Assembly: GCA_024803745.1 (NCBI GenBank)
Contig: JANJXV010000004.1
Location: 54,688,358-54,752,357 of the forward strand
Direction of reading: 5' to 3'
DNA from: Megascapheus bottae
Lineage: Eukaryota; Chordata; Mammalia; Rodentia; Geomyidae
DNA length: 64,000 bases
The stretch's first letter is position 1. Each line of letters starts with the position of its first letter. The position numbers were made by a program, and so were the translations under genes. This document shows positions 12,579-21,520 of the stretch, piece by piece. The notes under the pieces are model-generated. The model ran no database searches. It saw only the letters and a program-made list of their open reading frames with translations, and had not been told where the DNA came from.

Positions 12579-15500
12579 CTACTGATTATGACAAATGAGG
12601 GAAACCATTGAGCCTAAGTTCCTTTGAGTCTGTCTTACTTCACTTAATATGATTTTTTCTAAGTCTTTCCATTTCCTTACAAATGGGGCGATGTCATTTT
12701 TTCTGACAGCAGCATAGAATTCCATTGTGTACAAATACCACAACTTGTTGATCCACTCATCACCTGAGGGACATCTAGGTTGGTTCCATATCTTTCCTAT
12801 GGTGAATAATGCTGCAATGAACATTGTTGTGCTAGTGGATTTAGTATGCCTTAGTTTCTGGATAGTTGGTTAAATACCAAGTAGTGGAATTGCTGGGTCA
12901 TAGGGGAGCTCTATGTTTAGTCTTTTGAGGAACTGCCACTCTGCTTTCCATAGTGGTTGAATGAGTTTGCACTCCCACCAACAGTGTAGTAGTGATTCCC
13001 TCCTGGCCACATCGGCCCCAGCATCTGTTGTTATTAGTTTTCCTGATCCTGGCCATTCTAATTGGAGTGAGGTGGAATCTTAGCGTTGTTTTGATTTGCA
13101 TTTCTTTTATGACCAGAGATGTTGAGCATTTCTTCATGTGTCTATAGGCCATTTTTGTTTCTTCTTCAGAGAAGACTCTCTTTAAGTCTTTGGCCCATCT
13201 TTTAATGGGATGGTTGTTTCTTTGGAGATTAGTTTTGGAGTGATTCAATTTTTGGAGCTGTTGATATATTTTAGATATGAGGCCTTTGTCCATTGTTTGG
13301 TTGTTGAAGATCTTCTCCCATTCTGTAGGCTTCCTACTTAGTTTACTAGCTATGTCCTTTGCCATACAAAAGCTCTGCAGTTTAATGCAGTTCCACTTAT
13401 CCAGCCTTTCGCTGATTTGTTGTGATTCTTGGTCCTTATTAAGAAAGTTTCGACTTGTGCCAAGGAGGTCTAGTGTATCTCCTATTCCTTCTTTTAAAGT
13501 TTTCAGTGTGTCAGCTTTTACCTCCAGGTCTTTGATCCATTTGGAGTTAATTCTAGTACAGGGTGACAAAGAAGGATCCAACTTTAGTTTTCTGCATGTG
13601 CTTAACCAGTTCTGCCAGCACCACTTGTTGAAGAGGCTGTCTTTCTTCCATTCTATTTTTTTGACTCCCTTGTCAAAGATTAGGTGGGTCTTCAGTTCTA
13701 TTCCATTGGTCTTCAGGCCTGTTCCTGTGCCAGTACCAAGCTGTTTTGATAATTATAGCTCTGTAATAGAGTCTAAAGTTTGGTATTGAAATTTCTCCTG
13801 TACTGTTCTTTCTGCTAAGAAGTGTTTTTGCTATATGGGGTCTTTTATTATTCCATATGAAATTTTGGATTGCCTCTTATATTTCTTTAAAGAATGACAT
13901 TGAGATATTGATGGGTATTGCATTGAATTTGTAGATAGCCCTTGGCAAGATTGCCATTTTCACGATGTTGATTCTTCCAATCCAGGAGCATGGGAGGTTT
14001 TTCCATTTCCTTAGTTCTGCTTTAATTTCCTTTTTCAGGGTTTTAAAGTTTTCATCAAAAAGGTCCTTTACATTCTTAGTTAAGCTAATTCCTAGGTACT
14101 TTATTTTCTTTGAGGCTATTGCAAAAGGAGTGGCTTTCCTGATTATTGCCTCATTCCTCTCACTGTTGGCGTAGAGGAAGGCAGTTGATTTTTGAGGGTT
14201 AATTTTATAGCCTGCTACTCTTCCAAACTTTTGAATCAGCTCAAGGAGCTTGGGAGTAGAGTCTATAGGATTCTTTAAATACAGAATCATGTCACCTGCA
14301 AAGAGGGATAGTTTTACTTCCTCTTTCCCTACTTGGATGCTTGCTTCTTGCCTTATTGCACTGGCTAGGAATTCTAATACTATGTTAAAGAGTAGTGGAG
14401 AGAGTGGGCATCCTTGTCTTGTTCCTGATTTTAGAGGGAATGGCTTTAGATTTTCATCATTAAGTGTAATACTAACAGTGGGTTTCTCATACACAGCCTT
14501 TATTACATTGAGGAATGTTCCATGGATTCCTAGTTTCTCCAGAGCTTTTAACATAAAGGAGTGTTGGATCTTGTCAAATGCCTTTTCCGCATCTATTGAG
14601 ACAATCATGTGATTTTTGTCCTTGCTCCTGTTGATGTGTTGAATTATATTAATTGATTTGCGTATGTTGAACCAGCTTTGCCTTCCTTTGATGAATCAAT
14701 CCTGTTTGATCGTAGTGTATAATTTTTTTGATAAGTTGTTGTAGACAGTTGGCCAGTATTTTGTTGAGAAGTTTTGCATCGATGTTCATCAAAGAAATAG
14801 GTCTATAGTTCTCTTTCTTTGATAAATCTGTCTAGTTTGGGGATGAGGGTTATACTGGCTTCATAGAATGAGTTTGGTAAAGAACCTTCATTTTCAATTT
14901 TGTTGAAGAGCTTGAGGAGTATTGGTGTGAGCTCCGCTTTGAAGACCTTATAGAATTCAGCTGTGAATCCATCTGGCCTTGGACTTTTCTTAGGTGGAAG
15001 GTCTCTTATTGCCATTTCTATTTCATTGCTTGAAATAGGCCTGTTTCGTTGGGATAGTTCTTCTTGGTTCAGTGTGGGTATGTTAATATTGGCTAGGAAT
15101 TAATCTATTTCTTCTAGATTCTCAAATTTGTTGGCGTAAAGGTTTGAGAAGTATTCCCTCATGCTACTCTGGATCTTGGTAATTTCTGTCGTGATATTAC
15201 CATTTTCGTCTGTGATTTTGTTTATTTCGATATGCTCTCTTCTTTTTTTGGTAAGATTTGCTAAGGGTTTGTCAATTTTGTTAATTCTTTCAAAGAACCA
15301 ACTCCTTGTTTTGTTGATTCTTTCTGTAGTTTTTTTGGATTCCAAATCATTTAATTCTGCTTTGATTTTAATAATTTGCTTCCTTCTACTGGGATTAGGA
15401 TTGGTTTGTTGCTCTTTTTCCAGGAGCTTAAGGTGACACATTAACTTGTTGGTTTGTGATTTTTCCAACTTGTTGTTGTAGGCACCCAGAGCTATAAATT

Positions 15501-15666
15501 TTCCTCTGAGTACTGCCTTTGCTGTGTCCCAAAGGAGTTGGTATTTTGTGTGCTCCTTATTGTTAAATTTCATAAACTGTTGGATTTCTGTTCTGATCTC
15601 TTTGATGACCCATTGGTGATTCAACAATGCGCTTTTCAATCTCCATGAGTTACAGGGTTTTTGTTG
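12579..15666 (-). pseudogene. L1 ORF2 (reverse transcriptase and C-terminal domains), broken
   Basis: Normal role: the endonuclease-reverse transcriptase of LINE-1 target-primed retrotransposition. Read on minus, the segment after the endonuclease linker is at 15100-15660, the fingers ('[15 protein letters not shown]') at 14803-15015, and the palm at 13877-14608 with '[13 protein letters not shown]' and '[14 protein letters not shown]'. The C-terminus with 'NKLWYLYTMEFYAAVRKND' ends at a stop at 12579. Several frame changes and stops separate these pieces. The catalytic FADD box reads FAGD: codon 14294-14296 encodes Gly in place of the first Asp, which alone should abolish polymerase activity. 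The copy is dead both by frame and by active site. Confidence 0.93.
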
Positions 15667-15672
15667 GTGGAG
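15667..15672. repeat. Target-site duplication of the provirus (left copy)
   Basis: GTGGAG directly precedes the LTR and is repeated at 21889-21894 just after the other LTR. Six base pairs is the usual duplication length of IAP/betaretrovirus-type integrases. Confidence 0.95.
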
Positions 15673-16040
15673 TGCGGCGCCCGGCACCCCTGACCAGCAG
15701 GGAAGAACAGACACCACCCGAGGATCCTTCTTGTATCACGCTTTATTGAAGAGCAACTTGATTGAAGGGAGAGCTGAAGCAGAGGGGCCCGGGGCAGGGA
15801 AGTACAATTGCTTATATAAGCCCAAGGAACACGGGGCTCTTTACCATTGGCTGCTCTGCTGCCAGGGCCATTTTAAAACTCCAGATTGGTCAGGCCCTTA
15901 ACGTCATACGCGCAGGCTCAGTGGGACGAGTAAATGATCTGCATTCACATACCAAATAAGGAGAACTAAGAAGTTGTTTACAAGGAGCGAGGCAGGAAAC
16001 AGGCGCCATCTTGTAATGGCGGCCGCTCCGGCTCCCCACA
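15673..16040 (-). repeat. 3' LTR of the provirus
   Basis: It is 368 bp long, TG...CA on the element strand. On minus it starts with a U3 bearing adjacent YY1-like words (GCCGCCAT and CAAGATGGCG) and an ACGTCA-type CRE half-site. A TATA box (cttatataag, 15811-15820) and an AATAAA signal (complement at 15742-15747) follow, so R lies roughly between 15785 and 15725 and U5 is short. Confidence 0.96.
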
Positions 16041-16053
16041 TCTCCCCCTTTTT
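16041..16053 (-). promoter_or_regulatory. Polypurine tract
   Basis: On minus, AAAAAGGGGGAGA directly abuts the start of the 3' LTR, the position where plus-strand DNA synthesis is primed in retroviruses. Confidence 0.92.
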
Positions 16054-16516
16054 GTTTTGTTGCAGCAAGCCAACATACCTGTTGTGAAGAGAGTAGAGGT
16101 GCTGTCCTCCAAAGTAAAACTTAAGGGCCTGCTTTAGAGGAGTGACCCAGGAGGCCAACCCTGGATCCCTCCCCTCCAGGTCCTCTATCCCCTTTGTGGA
16201 GATGGGCTAGGGGCGCAAACCCATATGCTGACGCACATGCTCTCCCTGACCTGTTAGGGTCAGGAGTGGTACTTTGTCCAACATTTCACAACTCCTTGGC
16301 TGTCTGTACTCCTATTCCTCGTGCAATAGACAAAGGTCTCGAGGGTGCAAAGGCAGTACAGGACAGTCTTAATTGGCATTTGTAGTCGCAAGTTATACCT
16401 GGGGAGAACATCCTTGCTCCAAGGCAGTGAGTGCATGAGAAACCAGTGCCCCATACTCACATTTGTAAAACCCATGCAACAGTACAGCCAAGGGCAACCC
16501 ACACACATCCTTTTAA
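16054..16516 (-). other. Proviral 3' untranslated region
   Basis: About 460 bp between the env stop and the polypurine tract. Small open frames occur on both strands, but I see no accessory protein signature such as a superantigen or Rec-like gene. It most likely is non-coding sequence preceding the LTR. Confidence 0.6.
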
Positions 16517-18037
16517 TTAAAGCATGCTTATCCAAGCCTGGGGGGATTCATGCATTTCCAATGCTGCAAAAGCTTGCTTTATAACAGCATTATTTCTCTT
16601 TTGTTTATAATACATTTTATAGAGTATCCAACATAAAATTCCCAACCCACATATTATTAATCCCAATAAGGCCAAACTTCCTTCCCATTCTTTTACCCAG
16701 GAGGATGCTTGCAATATCCATTCAGTGACCTCCTGAAAGGGGGCCACATTTACCCTAGTAGAATTAATTACCATAATTTCATATCTCAATTGACTGGTAA
16801 GATTTTCAAAATCATGTGACCATTGTCCAAGTAACATTTGACCCAACTGTCTTGACAAATTAGCGGCATAAGAAAAATTATTATATTCCAAGGAAGTTAC
16901 ACATAAACCAGCATGTGAGCTAATACAAGTAAGCGAAGCATATTGTTTTAACAAATCCACCTGTTCCTGTACAAGATCTATTCGCTGATTAAGAATCATG
17001 ATTCCGCGATACAAATGTTGATTGATACTACTTTGAGTGTTCACTGCCACTGCCACAGACTCCGAAAGTTGATTCACGGTCCCTGCCGTCTGGACAGAAG
17101 TCACCAGGGCGGCGGCAGATGCAGCAGCTGCCGCAAGTACTGTAGATATTAACACCACCAATGCTGTAATTCCAAAGTCCCTTCGGTGACGTCGCCGCAA
17201 CTGAACCAAAGAATCCTTTTCCTCCATTCTCACAGGAACCGGAACAAAGGTGGGCAGGCGCATAACCACAGCAGAAGAATATAAAGAGGCATTCCAGCAT
17301 TGGGACAAAAAACATCCACCCTCAGAACAATTTAACACACCATTATTACTATCATTTTTTAAAGATACTAAAAACATAAAAGGAGGCCAAACACAAACTG
17401 GGGTGGCTTCAAAAGAATAGCGTTGTTTGCAGGAGGTCTTATTAAAATTTCCCGCTTCCCACCCAACAGAAGCATTAACACTAACATTACAATAACCTAA
17501 CTCTCCTTTCTGTAAAAAGGCTAAAGCATTACTAGCACTACACGCATATGTTCCACAAAGTAACCAAATATCAAAGGGATTTTCTGGAAAAGCTTGCTTA
17601 GGATCTTGAAAGGTAAAATTATTACTTGATATAAAAGTACTATTACCATACTTAACTATTTTTGGTGAAAAGGACAAGTGGTTATTTAACTTGCTCCCTC
17701 GGGAACTTTGACAGCCTGTCCACTCCCAAGGCCACTTAAGCTCACTTTTACACTTGGGGGCAAACAATGGCAAAGAAGTAGATGTCCCCACCGATGAAAT
17801 GGGTGCCAATCCTGACAAAAACACGACCTCTCGTGCAGACTCATTTCTTGAAAAAACTCCCAATTCTTGGTGGTTCAATCTTACACAACAGCTATTATTC
17901 CATTCCACTGTGAAACATAAAGACTCATTCAAAGACACCGGCAACGTATAATTGCCCAACTGTCGGTCCATAGGAAGATAGGGTAACTGCAAGGATGAAT
18001 GAGTTGTAAAAAAATATGGGAAAAACACGAGCATCAT
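16517..18037 (-). CDS. env: Retroviral envelope glycoprotein, open frame
   Basis: A 506-residue Env (surface plus transmembrane) that would mediate receptor binding and membrane fusion. Residues 1-286 form the surface part, with many N-glycosylation sequons and cysteines, ending at a furin-type site (RRRHRR). A hydrophobic, alanine-rich fusion-peptide-like segment follows from about 288. The ectodomain has a C-X7-C loop (C371, C379) without a third cysteine, as in class II Envs with non-covalent SU-TM association. A membrane helix lies at about 452-472, followed by a tail of about 34 residues. The ATG at 18037 overlaps the pol stop (ATGA). The N-terminus is uncertain: a strongly hydrophobic leader-like stretch lies upstream in another frame (17925-18146), and a run of seven T separates the two frames, so the true start may be frameshifted. 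Whether the protein is made is unknown. Confidence 0.9.
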   Translation of the reverse strand: MMLVFFPYFFTTHSSLQLPYLPMDRQLGNYTLPVSLNESLCFTVEWNNSCCVRLNHQELGVFSRNESAREVVFLSGLAPISSVGTSTSLPLFAPKCKSELKWPWEWTGCQSSRGSKLNNHLSFSPKIVKYGNSTFISSNNFTFQDPKQAFPENPFDIWLLCGTYACSASNALAFLQKGELGYCNVSVNASVGWEAGNFNKTSCKQRYSFEATPVCVWPPFMFLVSLKNDSNNGVLNCSEGGCFLSQCWNASLYSSAVVMRLPTFVPVPVRMEEKDSLVQLRRRHRRDFGITALVVLISTVLAAAAASAAALVTSVQTAGTVNQLSESVAVAVNTQSSINQHLYRGIMILNQRIDLVQEQVDLLKQYASLTCISSHAGLCVTSLEYNNFSYAANLSRQLGQMLLGQWSHDFENLTSQLRYEIMVINSTRVNVAPFQEVTEWILQASSWVKEWEGSLALLGLIICGLGILCWILYKMYYKQKRNNAVIKQAFAALEMHESPQAWISML

Positions 18038-18146
18038 GCTTTACAGGCATCGGTATTGGAAAGGTCTTCATCAGTGCCCACAAAATCCTCTCCTGGGCCA
18101 TCATCGGATCGACTAGTATCATCACCAGCAGGAGAATGGTCATCAT
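17925..18146 (-). other. Leader-like open frame overlapping the env start
   Basis: A 73-codon frame whose first residues are strongly hydrophobic (MMTILLLVMILV), like a signal peptide. It begins downstream of a good splice acceptor (18222) and upstream of the long env frame, which it overlaps in a different phase. It could be the original env signal sequence now out of frame, or chance. I cannot decide from sequence alone. Confidence 0.45.
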
Positions 18147-19905
18147 TGTCCTCTTTGAGTGTCTGGCTGTTTTCCAATATTCTTACGAGTCGCTGCGGCA
18201 CCCAATGGGGGGAATCTTGTCCCTGTGGAAAAACACAAACAGCTCCCCTGGATCTCTGGATTACAAGATCCGGTCCATACCATTTATTGTCAATGACATT
18301 TTTCCACATTGCTTTTTGTGTGGGTGGTATTGCTATTTTACTGGCATGCCGATCTGCAGCTGATTGTCCGTTGTCATCCACTGTTACATAATTTAAAGTA
18401 AACAGTGCAATGGCCAGCCTTTCTCTGGGGGAGGCATCTCGGCCTATTCCCTCCTTTTGTTTAAATAAGAGTTGTTTAAGAGTTCTATTGGCGCGTTCCA
18501 CAATTCCCTGACCCTGGGGATTGTAGGGAAGGCCAGTAGAATGAACCACCTGCATCTGAGTGCAAAAGGAGCGAAATCCGGCAGAGGCATAAGCAGGGCC
18601 ATTATCCGTTTTTAACTTTGATGGTTTTCCCCATGCTGCCCAGGCTTCCAAGCAATGAACTTTGACATGGGACACCCTTTCCCCGGTAAGGGCAGTGGCA
18701 TGCATTATGCCAGAGAAAGTGTCCACTGAAACATGAACATATTTTGTCCGGCCAAACTCAGGCACATGAGTAACATCCATCTGCCATAAGGCATTAGAGC
18801 AAAGGCCTCTAGGATTAACTCCAATTATAAAAGAGGGGTAATACACTACACAGGATTGACAAGCTTTAACAATTTCTCTAGCCTGTTGGCGCGAGATAGA
18901 AAACTTATAACGAAGGGTTTTCGCAGACACATGGTAAAGCTGGTGAAAATCTCGTGCTAATTGAACAGAATTATGGGAAAGGCCCACCAAGGCTCTGGCA
19001 GCCGAATCCACTATGGCATTGGCCTCTGACATGGGACCAGGCAAGCCGGTATGTGCCCGAACATGGCCAATGAAAAAAGGGTTTTTCCTTTGTAAAATTA
19101 AACTCTGAAGTTGGGATAATATATTTGAAACTGTGCTGCTACCTTTTATGGAGGCGGCGACTTCCAGGGACGCCACTGCATTGACTACATATTGTGAATC
19201 AGAATACAGGTTAAAAGGCTCAGGAAATTTCCCGAATACTTCTAAAACGGTTAAGCATTCAACTACTTGTGGAGTTTCTGGTCGAAAATTTAGGATTACT
19301 GGCTCTCTTCCCTGAACCACATAGGCACCACGGCTTGTTTTAGATCCATCTGTAAATATTATCAGGGCATTGCTCAAAGGCACCTTTTCTGTAACTTTGG
19401 GAAAATACACCCAGTCTTCACGCACAAAATTCAATAGTGGATGTTTGGGATAATGATTGTCAATTATATTTGGAAAGGAGCACACCAAAACTGCCCACCA
19501 ATTAACAGAGGCAGTCAATATTTGTACTTGTTGCCGGGTATAAGGAATAATTAATTTGTCAGGATATTTGGCAAAATGGGTTAAACATGCCTTGCAACTG
19601 GTAAAAGCTAACAAAGCAACTAATTCCGGGAAATACTGAACAGTTTTTAAGCCATAAGAATTTCCATGTAACCATAACAATGGGCCTTCTTGCCATAATA
19701 CCCCTGTAGGATAATTTTTTGTTTTAAAAATGCATAGTAAAATTGGCATTGATGGATTTACGCGCAAAAGCTGTGCATTTTCTATGGCCTTTTCAAGACG
19801 CTGAATGGAACTCTTAGCCTGTACAGTCAATTTTCTAGTTGAAGTAACATCCGGGTCTCCTTCCAACAAGGAAAAAAAGGGGCAACAATTCAGAGCGAGG
19901 GACAT
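18034..19905 (-). CDS. pol: pol: RNase H and integrase frame
   Basis: An open frame of 623 codons covering the C-terminal part of Pol. After the RT connection, an RNase H domain shows D186 (FTDGSKT), a conserved Glu about 30 residues on, D236 (YSDSQYV) and a later Asp (VDSAARAL). Integrase follows with a zinc-binding H321-X3-H325 and C349-X2-C352, then the catalytic triad D377 (WQMDVTH), D434 (KTDNGPAY) and E470, an exact D-35-E spacing. The frame ends in an acidic tail whose TGA overlaps the env ATG by four bases. The ATG at 19905 is not the natural start, because Pol is made by frameshifting from gag; the frame is cut off from RT at the A-run near 19872. Catalytic residues look intact, but no normal Gag-Pol could form. 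Confidence 0.93.
   Translation of the reverse strand: MSLALNCCPFFSLLEGDPDVTSTRKLTVQAKSSIQRLEKAIENAQLLRVNPSMPILLCIFKTKNYPTGVLWQEGPLLWLHGNSYGLKTVQYFPELVALLAFTSCKACLTHFAKYPDKLIIPYTRQQVQILTASVNWWAVLVCSFPNIIDNHYPKHPLLNFVREDWVYFPKVTEKVPLSNALIIFTDGSKTSRGAYVVQGREPVILNFRPETPQVVECLTVLEVFGKFPEPFNLYSDSQYVVNAVASLEVAASIKGSSTVSNILSQLQSLILQRKNPFFIGHVRAHTGLPGPMSEANAIVDSAARALVGLSHNSVQLARDFHQLYHVSAKTLRYKFSISRQQAREIVKACQSCVVYYPSFIIGVNPRGLCSNALWQMDVTHVPEFGRTKYVHVSVDTFSGIMHATALTGERVSHVKVHCLEAWAAWGKPSKLKTDNGPAYASAGFRSFCTQMQVVHSTGLPYNPQGQGIVERANRTLKQLLFKQKEGIGRDASPRERLAIALFTLNYVTVDDNGQSAADRHASKIAIPPTQKAMWKNVIDNKWYGPDLVIQRSRGAVCVFPQGQDSPHWVPQRLVRILENSQTLKEDNDDHSPAGDDTSRSDDGPGEDFVGTDEDLSNTDACKA
18222..18245 (-). promoter_or_regulatory. 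Candidate env splice acceptor
   Basis: On minus the sequence reads 'gtttgtgtttttccacag', a pyrimidine-rich tract ending in CAG, about 185 bp upstream of the env ATG. Class II env mRNAs are spliced from the 5' leader to this region near the end of pol. Confidence 0.6.
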
Positions 19906-20373
19906 TAAGAAAATTTCGGACCCAATTTATGTCCCCCATTAATTTCTGAAAATCATGAAGGGTCTGCAAATGGCTTGTTTTTAAAACGACCTTTTGAGGT
20001 TTCACAGTTATAGGAGAAATTATAGAACCTAAAAACTGAACCTTTTCTGAAAATTGTACTTTTTCCGGTGCCAAGCTCAGGCCTGCCTTTGCAAGAAGTT
20101 TAGACAATTTACTAAAAACTTGGAAGAGAATGTTTTGCTTAGGGGCAGCTATTAAAATATCATCCATATAGTGAAGAATTCTAACAATGGGAAATTGCTG
20201 CCTCACAGGGAAAAGAACTGTGTCAACATATAGTTGGCATATTGTAGGGCTATTGGCCATCCCTTGTGGAAGAACTCTCCACTGATAAAGTGCATCAGGT
20301 TGTTCATGGTTAACAGAGGGCAAGGTAAAGGCAAAGCCGAGGCCAAGCAAGACCAAGTACTGGGCTTGATTAA
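19835..20373 (-). pseudogene. pol: pol: reverse transcriptase fragment (palm), truncated
   Basis: The frame carries 'FAFTLPSVN', 'LPQGMANSP' and the YMDD box (20159-20170), all hallmarks of class II retroviral RT. The N-terminal fingers and the first catalytic Asp motif are missing, removed by the internal deletion that joins gag to RT near 20345-20395. The frame runs out of phase at a seven-base A run (19872-19878, plus strand), after which the downstream sequence continues RT in the 18034-19905 frame. A one-base indel there would explain the break. The fragment cannot be an active polymerase. Confidence 0.9.
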
Positions 20374-21162
20374 TGTACTGGTCTTGCTCGGGACATAAGG
20401 AGGCGGAGCGACAGGAACAGGGCGGGAAGTGCCCAGGCCACGCTGTGGGCCTCCCCCCCCCCAGGGACCATATCTCTCCGCCTCATATGCTGCAGCCTGT
20501 TCCTCTAGCTCCTCCTCCTCCTCCTCCTTGCTTAACTCCTCGGGGGACTCCTCCCCTTCACCCCCCGAACTTTCATGTCCATGTTCTTTTTCCTGCTCAT
20601 GTATTGTTAAGGCAGAAAATTTATTGCTACTTTGAAACTCCTCCAAAGACGGATAAAGGGAGTTCCTCATGTTCACCTGCTCAACTCTTTGATCCCTTTC
20701 ACTCTTTCCTTCCTTTGATGAGGGCGGCCGTCCCTCACCCTTTTGTCTATTTTTCTTCTCCCTACTATTTTTTGCTTTACTTCTCGGCCGTCCCACCTCC
20801 CCTTCCTTGCTTGAGGATTCTGACAGACTATCCTGATGCCTTGTTAAAGCCTTCCTTCCCTCCTTAATGAGATCAGTGTTTTTTACTTCCTCTAAGCAAG
20901 TGCCCACCATCCTCCACATAGGCAAGGTAGCACCAGAAACCTCTCCCTCATCCTGTGCTCTATCCAGGTCTCGGCCTAATTTATCCCAACAAACAAGTGA
21001 GAGGTCCCCGGAAACCGCAAACCACGGGGCATGTGTCTCTATATCTGTTAAGATTTTATTTATGGTACCGCGAGAAATCTTAAGACCACGTTGTTTAAGA
21101 AGGGTCTGTAAGGAAGTACAGAAGTCGCTGGTACGGCATGCACTTCCTGAGGAGTTACCCAT
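20203..21162 (-). pseudogene. gag: gag: N-terminal half fused out of frame to pol
   Basis: Gag is the structural polyprotein. The open frame is 319 codons; about the first 256-270 are genuine gag. It starts MGNSS, an N-myristoylation signal, has a matrix-like N-terminus, a long Lys/Glu/Ser-rich region with a Glu run, and a PPPY late-domain motif at residues 253-256. After that the frame reads RT sequence in the wrong phase until a stop. Capsid and zinc-knuckle nucleocapsid are absent. The myristoylation signal is expected for an env-bearing, plasma-membrane-budding IAPE-type element rather than an intracisternal one. The ATG at 21162 follows a 340-bp leader. Confidence 0.88.
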
Positions 21163-21204
21163 TCTAGACCTCTACCAGGAATTAAGTTCAATGGTCAGTA
21201 ACCG

Positions 21205-21314
21205 AGTTATTTACCCCGGATTTATTACCAACACTAGTGAGAGACCAAGTTATTTACCCCGGATTTATTACCAACACTAGTGAGAGACCAAGTTATTTAC
21301 CCTGGATTTATTAC
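21205..21314 (-). repeat. 43-bp tandem repeat in the proviral leader
   Basis: A unit beginning 'agttatttaccccggattta' on plus starts at 21205, 21248 and 21291, giving two full copies and a partial third with one base change (CCCTGG). It lies between the splice donor and the gag ATG, where packaging signals usually sit. Confidence 0.92.
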
Positions 21315-21431
21315 TCACTGCAAGCCAACAAGAATCTCTAGGCTTGTGGCTAGTCGCACTTGAGTGCCAGAAAGCAAACCACAAGAACCACAAATCACAG
21401 AGGAAGGAGGACAATAGGTACCTGCCAGAAA

Positions 21432-21442
21432 AACATACCTGT
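21432..21442 (-). promoter_or_regulatory. Candidate major splice donor
   Basis: On minus the sequence is CAG|GTATGT, close to the ideal donor, cut between 21439 and 21438 and about 60 bp downstream of the primer site. A second donor-like CAG|GTACCT lies nearby around 21416-21426. Confidence 0.65.
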
Positions 21443-21500
21443 GAAGGAGCCGGTCCTCTTCACGTGTCAAGTTCTGGATCCTCTTCGGCCCCTCCGCAGG

Positions 21501-21518
21501 TCCCGGGTTTCGGCACCA
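21501..21518 (-). promoter_or_regulatory. Primer binding site for tRNA-Phe
   Basis: The 18 plus-strand bases tcccgggtttcggcacca equal the 3' end of mammalian tRNA-Phe including CCA, so the element strand is its exact complement. Two bases separate it from the 5' LTR. A tRNA-Phe primer is characteristic of IAP elements. Confidence 0.95.
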
Positions 21519-21520
21519 GT

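Larger units (their letters stand above)
12165..15672 (-). mobile_element. L1 retrotransposon, 3' segment (split by the provirus)
   Basis: An antisense LINE-1. From its 3' end: poly(A) seen as T/A-rich sequence at 12165-12195, a 3' UTR to 12578, then ORF2 running to the retrovirus insertion. Its 5' continuation lies at 21889-22700 beyond the provirus. The two parts join in order within ORF2 once the provirus and one copy of its 6-bp target duplication are disregarded, so this was one element when the retrovirus landed. The G-rich 3' UTR and closing sequence also appear in the shorter copies at 5687, 11548, 40590 and 60885, showing a family that was active in this lineage. Confidence 0.95.

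Noticed and set aside
13277..13789. 170-codon plus-strand open frame
   Set aside because: It is the antisense shadow of L1 ORF2 on the minus strand.
15904..16158. Possible accessory gene at the env-LTR junction (minus strand)
   Set aside because: The 84-codon frame straddles the LTR edge and polypurine tract, and resembles no known accessory or superantigen protein.
17999..18391. 130-codon plus-strand open frame
   Set aside because: Antisense to the integrase end and env start; no independent signature.
20373..20867. 164-codon plus-strand proline-rich open frame
   Set aside because: It is antisense to the gag Glu-rich and Pro-rich region, which forces an open complementary frame.
21501..21518. 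Fragment of a tRNA-Phe gene
   Set aside because: Only the last 18 bases including CCA are present, next to an LTR: it is the retroviral primer binding site.
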